The notes under the pieces are model-generated. The model saw nothing but the letters and a program-made list of their open reading frames with translations, was not told where the DNA came from and did not search any database. From contig JAPPJZ010000034.1 of the NCBI GenBank assembly GCA_028874365.1, positions 1 through 64,000 on the forward strand: a DNA stretch of 64,000 nucleotides, written 5' to 3'. The translations under genes and the position numbers were made by a program. Positions 24,979 through 33,549 of this stretch are shown in pieces. The DNA comes from Chloroflexota bacterium (lineage in GTDB: Bacteria > Chloroflexota > Dehalococcoidia > Bin125). The first letter of the stretch is position 1. Each line of letters starts with the position of its first letter.

Positions 24979-26132
24979 CCGGCGGCCTGGACGGCGTCGG
25001 CGACCTTGTAGGCGAGCCCTTCCTCGAAGATGCTCGGCACGATGCGGTCGGGTGTGGGTTCTTGGACGAAGTCGGCGATGGCCTGGGCTGCGGCGATCTT
25101 GTGCTCGTCCTCGATCTTGGGGATGCCGCCGTCGAGCAATCCGCGGAACATGCCGGGGAAGCCGAGGGCGTTGTTGATCTGGTTGGCGAAGTCGGAGCGG
25201 CCGGTCGCGATGATCGCTGCGCCGGCCTCGGCCGCCTCGTCGGGCATGATCTCCGGAGTCGGGTTGGCCATGGCGAAGATCATGGAGTTGTCGTTCATCG
25301 AGGCGACGTCGGCGACGGTGACCAGGCCCGGGCCGGCGAGGCCGAGGAAGAGGTCGGTGCCACGCATCACCTGGGAGGTCTGGGGGATGCTGCCGTCGGG
25401 GTTGTTGCGATGCTCGCACCACTGGGCCGCGACGCGTTTCCAGGGGTTGAGGTCTTCGCGGTCGGTGGTGAGCAGGCCCTTGGAGTCGATCAAGGAAATG
25501 TCCTCGCAGCCCATTTCGCGCAGGATGGCTCCGCAGGCGATACCGCTGGCACCGGCTCCGAGGATGACGGTGCGAATGTCCTTGAAGTCGCGGTTCGTGA
25601 GACGCAGGGCGTTGATCACACCAGCGAGGGCAACAACGGCCGTGCCGTGCTGGTCGTCGTGCATGACCGGGATGTCAAGCGAGTCGTGCAATCGCTGCTC
25701 GATCTCGAAGCAGCGGGGAGCGGAGATGTCTTCGAGGTTGATGCCGCCGAGCGAGGGCGCGATCGCCTCGATTGCGGCGACGATGTCGTCGACTTCGCGC
25801 ACGGCGAGGGCGATCGGGATGGCGTCGACGCCGGCAAAGTTGCGGAAGAGAACGCACTTGCCTTCCATGACGGGCAGGGCGGCCTGGGGGCCGATGTCAC
25901 CAAGTCCGAGCACGGCGGAGCCGTCGGTGATGACGGCGACGAGGTTGCCGACGCCGGTCATGACGCGGGCGAGCGAGGGGTCGCGGGCGATTTCGAGGCA
26001 GGGCGCGGCGACGCCTGGGGTGTAGACGACGGAGAGGTCGTCGTGATTTTCGACGGTGACCTTCGACGCGTAGTCGACCTTGCCGCCCCATTCACGATGC
26101 ATCTCGATGGCGCGCTGGTCGTAGTCGCTCAT
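24975..26132 (-). CDS. NAD(P)-dependent malic enzyme, short type
   Basis: The 385-residue cytosolic enzyme oxidatively decarboxylates malate to pyruvate, feeding the PDH complex encoded nearby. Family blocks are VVYTPGVAAPCLEI, TDGSAVLGLGDIGP, VMEGKCVLF, NLEDISAPRCFEIE (metal binding), DDQHGTAVV, the dinucleotide loop GAGASGIAC, and AMANPTPEI. The length and SAVLGLGDIG match the bacterial MaeB core without the phosphotransacetylase-like tail, and the archaeal-type enzyme. NAD versus NADP use cannot be read safely. Confidence 0.95.
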   Translation of the reverse strand: MSDYDQRAIEMHREWGGKVDYASKVTVENHDDLSVVYTPGVAAPCLEIARDPSLARVMTGVGNLVAVITDGSAVLGLGDIGPQAALPVMEGKCVLFRNFAGVDAIPIALAVREVDDIVAAIEAIAPSLGGINLEDISAPRCFEIEQRLHDSLDIPVMHDDQHGTAVVALAGVINALRLTNRDFKDIRTVILGAGASGIACGAILREMGCEDISLIDSKGLLTTDREDLNPWKRVAAQWCEHRNNPDGSIPQTSQVMRGTDLFLGLAGPGLVTVADVASMNDNSMIFAMANPTPEIMPDEAAEAGAAIIATGRSDFANQINNALGFPGMFRGLLDGGIPKIEDEHKIAAAQAIADFVQEPTPDRIVPSIFEEGLAYKVADAVQAAG

Positions 26133-26313
26133 TGTCCCGCTCTTTCTGAGGCCCGCGAAGCGTCAGCCGGGGCCGGGAATTGGTATTCCTGCACTGTAGT
26201 ATCGGGAGCCGAGTCGGTCACTAGAGGTTGGCGGGATGATCAGCGTGAGGCTGAGTTTCGTAGCAATGGTTACATCCGTTCGGGTACTTGACTTATATGG
26301 GGCAGGGGGGACG

Positions 26314-26362
26314 TGCCCCCCTCTGCCTTCGGCATCTCCCCCCGCGGAGCGGGGGGAGAGGG
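26314..26362. repeat. Intergenic palindromic repeat, family A, copy 3
   Basis: GCCCCCCTC-TGCCTTCGGCA-TCTCCCCCCGC is followed by loop GGA and GCGGGGGGAG. It lies in the 289-nt spacer between the 5' end of the malic enzyme gene and the 3' end of the zinc-ribbon gene (both minus strand). The rest of that spacer shows no open frame with coding character. Confidence 0.85.
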
Positions 26363-26421
26363 GATGGGACGGGAGCAGGGAAGCGGGCTGGGCCCCTGTT
26401 ACGCCGGGGGACTGGGGATAG

Positions 26422-26796
26422 CTAGAGGAGGGTTCCTTCGAGGATGCCTCGGTGAGCTCGGAGGACGAGTTGGCCTTCTTCTCGACGCTCGACGATGAGG
26501 GGCTTGCGGCAATGGCGGCAGGGGGCGGTTTCCTTGCGGCGGAGCTGGCCTTTTGGTGGGACTCGCGCGACGGTCTGTTCCTTGCAGTAGGGGCAGGTTA
26601 CGTCCCAGCGCATGCAGGCTCTGATGCGCAACGGCTCGTCTTCCTTCTTGCCTCGAGAGACGACGAGATCGTAGTTGCAGCTCGCGCAGCGGGTGACGAC
26701 CCGGCGCGTGCGGCCGGTATCGGGGGGCACGCCCACATCTAGGGACTTCGAACAGTTGGGGCAACGGATGTGCCTGGTCTCGATGTTGGCAACCAT
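26422..26796 (-). CDS. Double zinc-ribbon protein of unknown function
   Basis: The 124-residue protein has two four-Cys zinc-binding units: C12-x2-C15 with C37-x2-C40, and C68-x2-C71 with C93-x2-C96. The linkers are rich in Arg and Lys. Each unit has the CPxC/CxxC knuckles of rubredoxin- or ribbon-type modules. It may bind nucleic acid or act as an assembly factor. No close family is recognised. The ATG is at 26796, divergent from the next gene. Confidence 0.75.
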   Translation of the reverse strand: MVANIETRHIRCPNCSKSLDVGVPPDTGRTRRVVTRCASCNYDLVVSRGKKEDEPLRIRACMRWDVTCPYCKEQTVARVPPKGQLRRKETAPCRHCRKPLIVERREEGQLVLRAHRGILEGTLL

Positions 26797-26885
26797 GCAT
26801 TCATCCTACCGAGCTGGCGGCGGAGGGACGCCGGCGGCCGCTTCGCGGTTACCGCAGATTCTGGTGGATGGCATACTCTGCCTGT

Positions 26886-27782
26886 ATGAGTCACCACTCG
26901 ATGGAGCCGCGCGGCGCCCGCGACTTCTCCAGCCCTCAAGTGCGAGTGCGAGGCGCCAACGACTTCAGGCAGTACTCGAATCAACGCCTACGCCTGCCAA
27001 ACGAGCGCCCACCTCTGGGCCCCAGATTCAGACGGACGATCGGCGCTCTGCTGAGCCTGGCGATTGTCGGCGGGATTGGCGTCGGGGTGTACTTCGGAGT
27101 CACGTTGTTGCTGGAAGAGGACGACGCGCCGGCGGCTGAAGTGGACGAGGTGGTCGAATCGGTGGAGGCGGACGGGTCGGAGGAGGAATCGGCGACGCCC
27201 GTCGACTCGGAGGATGGTCAGTCGGCAGATTCCGGCGCCGCGGAACAGTCGGCTACTGAATATGGCACGGAGCAGCAACAGTCGGCGGACGAGGAATCGG
27301 CCGGCGCGGAACCGGATTCAGCCGAATCGGCGGCTTCCGGACAGCAGAGCTCGCAGGTTCAGCAGAGCAGCGTCGCGATCTCTTCGATCGAGCCAACGGT
27401 GTCGGAGCAGCAGGTGACGCCGGCGCAGCTGGGCGGCGCGGAGATCGTGGCGGAGCGCGTGACGGCGGAACCGGTACCGTCGGGGATTCCGCGTTCGTTG
27501 GCCGATGGCGCGTCGTACGATCCGACTGAACCTGCAACGGTGTTCACCGCGCGCTGGCCGGTCGGCACGACGCTGCGATTGACGCGACTGCCGGGCGCCA
27601 CGGTGCTGAGCGACGAGGAGCAGGATCAGGTGGTTGGATCGGTGGCGATGGTGGTGGTGCGGGGCACCGAGTCGTCGAACACGGACCTACAGTTGAGCCC
27701 GGCGGCGTTCGAGCAACTTGCCTTCTATGGCACGGAGCGGATCATCGCGGTACGCGTCGAGGTGACGGCGGCGCCGCCATAG
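26886..27782 (+). CDS. Membrane-anchored protein with acidic linker and RlpA-like C-terminal domain
   Basis: The protein has 298 residues from ATG 26886. An Arg-rich cytosolic head is followed by one membrane helix (TIGALLSLAIVGGIGVGVYFGVTLLL). A long Glu/Ser/Gln/Ala-rich linker of about 110 residues leads to a C-terminal domain. That domain (GASYDPTEPATVFTA, PVGTTLRLTR, QLSPAAFEQLA, IAVRVEVT) matches the outline of an RlpA/double-psi beta-barrel domain, but without its catalytic Asp-rich loop being clear. A CATACT box lies 8 nt before the ATG and there is no Shine-Dalgarno, so a leaderless start is likely. It probably works at the cell envelope. Confidence 0.65.
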   Translation: MSHHSMEPRGARDFSSPQVRVRGANDFRQYSNQRLRLPNERPPLGPRFRRTIGALLSLAIVGGIGVGVYFGVTLLLEEDDAPAAEVDEVVESVEADGSEEESATPVDSEDGQSADSGAAEQSATEYGTEQQQSADEESAGAEPDSAESAASGQQSSQVQQSSVAISSIEPTVSEQQVTPAQLGGAEIVAERVTAEPVPSGIPRSLADGASYDPTEPATVFTARWPVGTTLRLTRLPGATVLSDEEQDQVVGSVAMVVVRGTESSNTDLQLSPAAFEQLAFYGTERIIAVRVEVTAAPP

Positions 27783-27791
27783 GCGGTGGAA

Positions 27792-28043
27792 TCAGGAGCG
27801 GCGGCGACGGCCGAAGGGCATTCGCAGTTCTTCGCCGTAGTTGAGGAAGTCTTTCTCGGCGCCGCACTTGGAGCAGCGGCCATGCGAGACCTGCTGCTTG
27901 GGCCGGTCGATTTCCCATGCGTGAGAGCATTCTTCAGGCTCGGGCGACACACTGGCGACCGGCTGATTGGCTGTCGCAGCCTGGCTGCGAGCCTTGGTTT
28001 GACGCTCGACCACGTTTTCCTCGTTGTCCACGGACACGCGCAA
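27792..28043 (-). CDS. Small Cys-containing protein, possible zinc finger
   Basis: The 83-residue protein has a disordered N-terminal half and a C-terminal module C-S-H-A-W-E..HGRCSKCGAEKDFLNYGEEL, then a basic tail RRRRS. The Cys/His set (one CSH and one CSKC) could hold one zinc. Short proteins with GxCxxCG followed by FxNY occur in several bacteria without known function. The start is uncertain: GTG 28043 is used. Confidence 0.55.
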   Translation of the reverse strand: MRVSVDNEENVVERQTKARSQAATANQPVASVSPEPEECSHAWEIDRPKQQVSHGRCSKCGAEKDFLNYGEELRMPFGRRRRS

Positions 28044-28127
28044 GTGGGCACAGCCTATGCCAACTAGCTAACACTTACAACTTATGACGTAACGAGCAGG
28101 TTTCGAGCCGTGGACAACGGCCGGGTC

Positions 28128-28559
28128 TCAGGAGGTGCGCTCGTACAGGGTGTGGTACTTGTCCCCGCCCGAAATCGCTTGCCTGATGTCCTCGCGGTCG
28201 AGTTCGTAGAGTCGGCCAAGTGCGGCGCGCGCGTCGTCCTCGGCTGTCGGGTCGCCGGCGCAGCGCTCCAAGATCCGCTCGAACAGTTCCGCTTCGACGA
28301 ACGAATCGACGCGACCGGCCCAGGGGAAGAAGACGAACGACTCGGGGTCGTCGAAGCTGGGTCGGAGCTTCCGGAGCTCGCGGATGCGGTCCTGGGGTGA
28401 CCGGACAGGCTCGACGACTCGGATGTAGGGACCTTCGCTGTCGTTTCGGCGGCCGTCGATTAGGAGTCGCTCCTGCAACCAACCGAAACCGATGACGACG
28501 ACATCGGCTTCACGCAGCGCGCGCAGGGTCTCTTCCAGGTCGAATCCCTCGTCAGCCAT
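28128..28559 (-). CDS. Conserved hypothetical protein
   Basis: This soluble 143-residue protein has an alternating pattern: an N-terminal helix, a hydrophobic strand VVVIGFGWL, an Arg-rich middle (PQDRIRELRKLRP), FVFFPWAGRVDSF, and helical acidic ends. No known motif is seen. Upstream, a consensus-like -10 box TATACT (28566-28571) ends 6 nt before the ATG, with no room for a Shine-Dalgarno, so the mRNA is probably leaderless. Confidence 0.6.
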   Translation of the reverse strand: MADEGFDLEETLRALREADVVVIGFGWLQERLLIDGRRNDSEGPYIRVVEPVRSPQDRIRELRKLRPSFDDPESFVFFPWAGRVDSFVEAELFERILERCAGDPTAEDDARAALGRLYELDREDIRQAISGGDKYHTLYERTS

Positions 28560-28657
28560 GCGCGCAGTATACGATCAGCCCGCGATTGATGACGAGAGCG
28601 CCGGCGCCGGGGGGTTGGGTATGATCGGGCAAACGAGGGGCCCGGGGCTCAGTTGAG

Positions 28658-29485
28658 ATGAAGCGATCGCCCAACGCCGTCCGACCGCATCGCAGCGCCG
28701 AGCAGGCGGAGGCGTTCCGGACGCTGTTCCGGCAGCAGAGCGATCGGCTGTGGAACGCGGACCGCGACGTGGACTGGGCGGGCGGCTCGGTGATACCGGA
28801 ATCGCGTCGCGGGCCTTGGCTGCGGATGATGAATGTGTTCCACGGGCTCGAGGTGATGGGTCTGGACACGATCCAGGTGATGATGAGCGAGGCGACGCAC
28901 CAGGTTCGCGATCCGGCGTTGAACCTCTACCTGGCGGCCCAATGCCAGGACGAGGCGCGGCACGTGTACGTGTTGGACCGCTACCTGACCGAGGTGGACG
29001 GGCACGGTTACATCTCGAAGCCGGAGGCGTTTCTGATCGAGCGCTTTGGCGGGATGGCGTCGTGGGGGTTCTATCGGGTGGAGAACTGGCTGACGTCGAC
29101 GCTGTTCAGCGAGAACTTCGCAGCGCTGTTCCTGCAGCAGGCGCTGGAAATCGACGATGTCGATCCTCTGGCCAAACAGATCTTCCGACTGATCCTCCGC
29201 GACGAGGTGCGGCATGTGAACTTTCTGCACACAATCCTGCCGCTGCTGATCGATCGGCTGCCGACGGCCGGGAAGTTCTACATCTGGCAGAGCCAGCTAT
29301 TGCTGGCCGGGGCAGTGGCGTTGGGGCTTCGGCGGATCAAAGGGGATGTGGCGGCCCTGGGGATCGACGTTGACGGTTACAAGACGACGCTGCTGGATAA
29401 TCTCGAGGTGCAGTTCAAGGATGCGGGACTCGACTCGTTTCTGAAGATCGAGACCTACGCCAGGGTGATCAACGCGGCAACATGA
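28658..29485 (+). CDS. Ferritin-like diiron protein
   Basis: The 275-residue, mainly helical protein has two ExxH iron ligand pairs in a four-helix pattern: D-E-A-R-H in QCQDEARHVYVL and D-E-V-R-H in LRDEVRHVNFL. Further Glu in HGLEVMGLD and ENWLTSTLFSENF may complete the site. This is the ferritin-like / ribonucleotide-reductase-like class, which includes oxygenases and desaturase-like enzymes. A hydrophobic segment near 220 (LLLAGAVALGL) could be buried or membrane-near. It is followed 10 nt later by the Nudix gene. The substrate is unknown. Confidence 0.75.
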   Translation: MKRSPNAVRPHRSAEQAEAFRTLFRQQSDRLWNADRDVDWAGGSVIPESRRGPWLRMMNVFHGLEVMGLDTIQVMMSEATHQVRDPALNLYLAAQCQDEARHVYVLDRYLTEVDGHGYISKPEAFLIERFGGMASWGFYRVENWLTSTLFSENFAALFLQQALEIDDVDPLAKQIFRLILRDEVRHVNFLHTILPLLIDRLPTAGKFYIWQSQLLLAGAVALGLRRIKGDVAALGIDVDGYKTTLLDNLEVQFKDAGLDSFLKIETYARVINAAT

Positions 29486-29495
29486 CAGACATCGC

Positions 29496-30074
29496 ATGAG
29501 CAGCATCGACGACTGGCGCAGGCTGAGCGCGGAGATCATTGAGGACTTCAGGTTCTTCAAGCTGCGCAAGGACATCTCGCGTCATCCGACCTCGGGCCGC
29601 GAGCATCGGTTCTTCATTTTCGAGTTTCCCGACTGGGTCAACATCATGCCGATCACGCCGGAGCGGGAGGTGGTGTTCGTCAACCAATTCCGACACGGGA
29701 CGCGCGAGCTGACGCTGGAGATTCCGGGTGGGATCGTTGATCCGGGCGAGTCGCCGAAGGACGCGGCGATGCGGGAGATGTTCGAGGAGTCGGGGTATCA
29801 CTCGCCGGATGCTTTGGAGCTGGGTTGGGTGCATCCCAATCCGGCGCTGCAGGAGAATCGCTGCTGGTCGTACCTGGCGCAGGATGTGACACGGGTGGTC
29901 GACGACGACCACGTGGTGGGGACATCAAGCGAAGCGATCGAGGTGACAACGGTGCCGTTGTCGGAGATTGCGGGACTGGTGAACGACAAGCTGATCACGC
30001 ACGCGTTGACGATTGCGGCGTTTGACCATTACTGGCGCTGGAGCGGTGAGGTGGGAGGAGATCGCTCTCGGTAG
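29496..30074 (+). CDS. Nudix hydrolase, ADP-ribose pyrophosphatase-like
   Basis: The 192-residue protein has a full Nudix box, GGIVDPGESPKDAAMREMFE continuing ESGY, with the G-x5-E-x7-REUXEE pattern. N-terminal strands (VVFVNQFRHGTRELTLEIPG) match ADP-ribose pyrophosphatases (NudF-like), which cleave ADP-ribose or other nucleoside diphosphates. It is probably co-transcribed with the ferritin-like gene. It ends at a palindromic repeat and a convergent cupin gene. Confidence 0.88.
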   Translation: MSSIDDWRRLSAEIIEDFRFFKLRKDISRHPTSGREHRFFIFEFPDWVNIMPITPEREVVFVNQFRHGTRELTLEIPGGIVDPGESPKDAAMREMFEESGYHSPDALELGWVHPNPALQENRCWSYLAQDVTRVVDDDHVVGTSSEAIEVTTVPLSEIAGLVNDKLITHALTIAAFDHYWRWSGEVGGDRSR

Positions 30075-30080
30075 CCGAGG

Positions 30081-30116
30081 CCCTCACCCTAACCCTCTCC
30101 CTCGGGGAGAGGGGAC
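30081..30116. repeat. Intergenic palindromic repeat, family B, copy 2
   Basis: CCCTCACCCTAACC is followed by the hairpin CCTCTCCC-TC-GGGGAGAGG. It lies between the convergent ends of the Nudix and cupin genes and could terminate both. It shares its 14-nt lead and hairpin with the copy at 612. Confidence 0.75.
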
Positions 30117-30146
30117 CGGAGGGAGGGAGGGAGAACGCGGCGTGCG

Positions 30147-30521
30147 TTAGGTGCGCAGGGTGTCGACGTCGAAGTCCTGGGGGAGGGGGATGAAGATGCT
30201 GCGACGAGGGCCTTCGAGATCTCGGGTGATGTGACCTCGGCCGGTGACGTCGTCGGCGAGGAGGACGTCTCCTCCGTGGAGCTGGACTTTGGAGCCGTCG
30301 CCGACTTCGATTTCGACCGTTCCGCTCAAGGTGACGACGAACTGTCGACGTGGGGCGTTGTGGAAGTCGAGTTCGCCGCCGACGGGCGTGGTGCGGAAGG
30401 TGACGCCTTCCGCATCAAACATGTCGGAGAGGCTTCCGTAGCGACTCTCCTTCAGGGGGATATCGATCGTTTCGAAGTGGGATTCGCCATCATCGCCGGT
30501 GTAGACGCGGGTGATCTGCAT
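30147..30521 (-). CDS. Cupin-fold protein (tandem copy 1)
   Basis: The 124-residue single-domain cupin has ELDFHNAPRRQFVVTLSG as the first half-motif and GGDVLLADDVTGRGH as the second. Metal-binding His residues are reduced to one per half compared with the HxH...E pattern. It shares a start (MQITR.Y.GDDG), DFHNAP and a C-terminal LP.DFDV with the next upstream gene, so they are a tandem duplication. AGGAG lies 9 nt upstream of the ATG. Its ligand is unknown. Confidence 0.82.
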   Translation of the reverse strand: MQITRVYTGDDGESHFETIDIPLKESRYGSLSDMFDAEGVTFRTTPVGGELDFHNAPRRQFVVTLSGTVEIEVGDGSKVQLHGGDVLLADDVTGRGHITRDLEGPRRSIFIPLPQDFDVDTLRT

Positions 30522-30543
30522 TGGGCTTACTCCTGCTAGCTGG

Positions 30544-30930
30544 TCAGTCGTCGAACGATCGGGCCCAGCGGTGGACGTCGAAGTCGTCGGGCAGCAGGAC
30601 CATCAGGCTCAGTCGAGGCCCCTCGATATCCGTAGTGCGATGACCAGGACCTTCAGCGTCCTCGGCGTAACAGATGTCCCCGGGACCGAAGGTTCGGGTC
30701 TCGCCGTTTGAGACTTCGGTCTTCACCGCGCCCCGGATGACAATGATCATGGACTTGCCGGGTGCGTTGTGCCAGTCCATGTGCCAGTCTTGCTCGGTCA
30801 CGCGGAAGCTGACGCTAGTGGGGAACAGCCGCCGGGTGACATCGCCGATGTCGAATTGTTTGAGCGCGATGTCGATGTCCTCAAAGTGGGACGTTCCATC
30901 ATCACCCTGGTACATGCGGGTTAGCTGCAT
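30544..30930 (-). CDS. Cupin-fold protein (tandem copy 2)
   Basis: The 128-residue paralogue of the preceding cupin starts at ATG 30930: AGGAGG sits 6 nt before it, and the protein start MQLTRMYQGDDG aligns with the paralogue's MQITRVYTGDDG. An ATG two codons upstream touches the ribosome-binding site. Motifs are WHMDWHNAPGKSMIIVIRG and GDICYAEDAEGPGH; here two extra His are present, so metal binding is more plausible than in copy 1. It is likely co-transcribed with the dehalogenase and dinB. Confidence 0.82.
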   Translation of the reverse strand: MQLTRMYQGDDGTSHFEDIDIALKQFDIGDVTRRLFPTSVSFRVTEQDWHMDWHNAPGKSMIIVIRGAVKTEVSNGETRTFGPGDICYAEDAEGPGHRTTDIEGPRLSLMVLLPDDFDVHRWARSFDD

Positions 30931-30954
30931 GGGCATCCTCCTGCGCCGTTGATG

Positions 30955-31641
30955 CTATCGCGAATAGAAGAGGCGCCAGTAGTCGCCAAGTTCAGCGAGG
31001 GACTGGACGATCAGATCGGGCCGGACGTCATCGGGGATCGGCTCATGCGCGCGGCGTACCCAGACCGTTGTGGCGCCGAGTTCTGAGGCCGGCCGGATGT
31101 CGTGGGCAATCGAGCCGGCGATGTGGAGTTGTTGATCGGCGATGATGTCACGGGACTCGTGGAGGGCGTTCCAGTGGTCGTGGTCGGGCTTGTAGCTCTC
31201 GACATCTTCGGCGGTGACGAACTGGTCGAAGTCGCCGCCGAGCTTGCGGACGCTGACGCCGAGGCTGGTCCTGGTGACGTTGGAGAGGATGGCTAGCGGC
31301 GTTCCGACAGTTGCCAGGCGGCGGAGAAACCCGCCGGCGTCCTGGAACGGCGGCCAGTTGGCGATCGAGTCGGCGAAGGACCGCGCGGACTCGGAGCTGA
31401 GGGCGACGCCGAACTCCGCGGAGGTTCGCTGGATGGAGATGGCGAGTACTTCGTCGTACGGGCGGTAGTACTCGTGCTCGACTTCGAGTTCGACCTCGAT
31501 CCGGCGAGCAACGAGTGCGTCGCGATCGACGCCGGCGAGTTCCGGTATCGCGTCGATGGCCGCTCTTGCGCCCGACTGCCAGTCGATGAGGGTGCCGTAG
31601 CAGTCGAACGACACCACGGCCGCGTCGCGCGGATGCATCAT
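30955..31641 (-). CDS. Haloacid dehalogenase-like hydrolase, type II
   Basis: The 228-residue protein has nucleophile motif SFDCYGTLIDW, the mark of type II (S)-2-haloacid dehalogenases (Asp, with Tyr-Gly-Thr and Asp-Trp after it). Motif II is LAILSNVTRTS, the motif III region is YKPDHDHWNAL with Lys, and motif IV is HIAGSIAHDIRPASELG. It may dehalogenate 2-haloacids or dephosphorylate; the F(D)CYGTLIDW form favours the dehalogenase group. Its ATG overlaps the dinB stop (ATGA). Confidence 0.85.
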   Translation of the reverse strand: MMHPRDAAVVSFDCYGTLIDWQSGARAAIDAIPELAGVDRDALVARRIEVELEVEHEYYRPYDEVLAISIQRTSAEFGVALSSESARSFADSIANWPPFQDAGGFLRRLATVGTPLAILSNVTRTSLGVSVRKLGGDFDQFVTAEDVESYKPDHDHWNALHESRDIIADQQLHIAGSIAHDIRPASELGATTVWVRRAHEPIPDDVRPDLIVQSLAELGDYWRLFYSR

Positions 31642-32900
31642 GGCGTTCTCCTGGTGGCGCCCGACTGTGGACCGGCCGATTGTGGGCCGCTTGATTGTGG
31701 ACCGAAGTGCACGATATCGCCGCCGTACTTCTGGTTGAGGTCTCGCACGGCGTCGTCGACGGCTCGCTGGCGCTCACGGCGGGCCGTCGATTGGGGAGGT
31801 TCGGCGGCGGGCTGCCCGGAGCGGTCGAAGAACGAGAGCTGGGACGCGACCGGGCGGTGTTCGAGGCCCGAGACGCCGACGCCGACGAGGCGGAATCGGC
31901 GCACCGGGGAGAGCTGTTCGCTGAGCAGGGCCAGTGCCGTCTGCTCAATTGTCTCGCGGTCGGTGGTGGGGCTGGACAGGGTCCGCTGGCGGGTGAAGGT
32001 GGTGAAGTCAGAGAGGCGGAGTTTGATCTGTACGGTGCGGGCGCGGTAGCCCTGCTCGGTGAGGCGTTTGGCGACGGAGGCGGTTTGCTCGGACACCACG
32101 GTTCGCAGCTTTGCCTGATCGCCCACGTCCTCGGCGAAGGTGGTCTCGGAGGAGATGGACTTGGTTTCATGTTCAAGCGAGACGCCTCGGTCGTCGATGC
32201 CGCGGGCGAGTTGCCAAAACCACTCGCCGCGGGAGCCGAAGCGGTCGATTAGCCAGGGGAGCGGCCGTTGGGAGAGGTCGCCGATGGTCTCGATGCCGGC
32301 AGCGCGGAGACGGTCGGAGGTCTTGGGACCAACGCCCCAGAGGTCGGAGATCGGGAGTGGGGCGAGAAAGGCTTCCTCGCCGCCCGGCGCGACGACGGTC
32401 AACCCGTCGGGTTTCTGGCGATCGGAGGCGATCTTGGCCACCGACTTGCTCGTCGCGACACCGCAGGAGACCGTGAGCTGGGTCTCGCGCTTGACGCGAT
32501 CGCGAATCCACTGGCCGACTTCGGCCGGAGTTGCGCCGTCCTCGACTCGTTGGGTGACGTCGACGAACGCTTCGTCGACCGAGAGCGGCTCCACGAGCGG
32601 CGAGACATCGCGCAGGATCGACATCACCTGAGCCGAAACCTCACGGTAGCGGGAGAAGCGGGGCCGCACGATCTCGGCGTGGGGGCAGAGGCGGACCGCG
32701 GTGCGCATCGGCATGGCCGAGCGGCAGCCGTAGACGCGGGATTCATACGACGCTGCCGCGACGACGCCGCGGCTCTGCGGGGACCCGCCGACGAGCACCG
32801 GCTTGCCGCGCAATTCGGGTCGATCGCGTTGCTCGACGGACGCGAAGAAGGCGTCCATATCGGCGTGGATGATGTGCCTGATTCGGGCGGCGGAACTCAC
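31638..32900 (-). CDS. dinB: DNA polymerase IV (Y family)
   Basis: The 420-residue translesion polymerase has catalytic acidic residues in HADMDAFFASVE and SVDEAF, a Y-family PVLVGG, helix-hairpin-helix DLWGVGPKTSDRL, and a little-finger domain. The C-terminal QLSFFD fits the beta-clamp-binding consensus. A short tail repeats GPQS three times. GTG starts the frame. No LexA box can be recognised because the operator of this lineage is unknown to me. Confidence 0.95.
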   Translation of the reverse strand: MSSAARIRHIIHADMDAFFASVEQRDRPELRGKPVLVGGSPQSRGVVAAASYESRVYGCRSAMPMRTAVRLCPHAEIVRPRFSRYREVSAQVMSILRDVSPLVEPLSVDEAFVDVTQRVEDGATPAEVGQWIRDRVKRETQLTVSCGVATSKSVAKIASDRQKPDGLTVVAPGGEEAFLAPLPISDLWGVGPKTSDRLRAAGIETIGDLSQRPLPWLIDRFGSRGEWFWQLARGIDDRGVSLEHETKSISSETTFAEDVGDQAKLRTVVSEQTASVAKRLTEQGYRARTVQIKLRLSDFTTFTRQRTLSSPTTDRETIEQTALALLSEQLSPVRRFRLVGVGVSGLEHRPVASQLSFFDRSGQPAAEPPQSTARRERQRAVDDAVRDLNQKYGGDIVHFGPQSSGPQSAGPQSGATRRTP

Positions 32901-32934
32901 GCCACTACGCTATCAATTCGGTGGAGATCGTCCG

Positions 32935-33549
32935 ATGAGCCTGCTGGATCGATTGCCCTGGAGACGATCGGACGCCGGCGTCGCGGCACGGGAGGCGGAG
33001 CAGCTTTCGTGTGCGGAAGCGCTGTTGCGGGCGGGCGCCGCGGTAGGCGAGATCCGGCGGCAGGCAGCGAGCGCGGGTCGACATAACGAGGTGGAACGGG
33101 CGTGGGCGGCGGTCCTGGTTGGCGACCTTGATGTGGCCCTGCGACACGGTTACGCCGCGGCCAGCGAGCGTCCGTACGATGTCGACTCGCGGATCGTCCA
33201 CGGGACGGTGCGGCTCGCGAGGAACGAGCTTGAGCATGCCCAGCATGAGTTTGAGGCGGTGATCGAGGAGTTCGGCGCGGAGTCGGACGCGATGGATGGC
33301 AAGCGGGCGGTGATCCTGGCGCAGGGATTCGCGCCACTCGACGAGCTGCCGGCCTCGGATGACGATTGGGCAGCGGCGGCGCGGTTGCTGACCACGTTGT
33401 GGCGCCTGGCGGAATGCGTCGATGTTCGGCTGGCGGACCTCGCGAGTGGGCATGCGGACGGTCTCGCGATGATCAGGGGCGCGCTCGCGGCTGGACGGTC
33501 GAGAGACCTCGAGTCGGATCATGGGGAGTTTGACCATGGGACTGTTTGA
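32935..33549 (+). CDS. Helical repeat (TPR-like) protein
   Basis: The protein has 204 residues starting MSLLDRLPWRRSD, with GGTGGAG upstream of ATG 32935. It is Ala/Glu/Arg-rich and helical. Segments such as ERAWAAVLVGDLDVALRHGY and RLARNELEHAQHEFEAVIEE look like two tetratricopeptide units. No catalytic motif is seen. It overlaps the next gene by 14 nt, so both are probably made together. It is divergent from dinB by 34 nt. Confidence 0.6.
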   Translation: MSLLDRLPWRRSDAGVAAREAEQLSCAEALLRAGAAVGEIRRQAASAGRHNEVERAWAAVLVGDLDVALRHGYAAASERPYDVDSRIVHGTVRLARNELEHAQHEFEAVIEEFGAESDAMDGKRAVILAQGFAPLDELPASDDDWAAAARLLTTLWRLAECVDVRLADLASGHADGLAMIRGALAAGRSRDLESDHGEFDHGTV

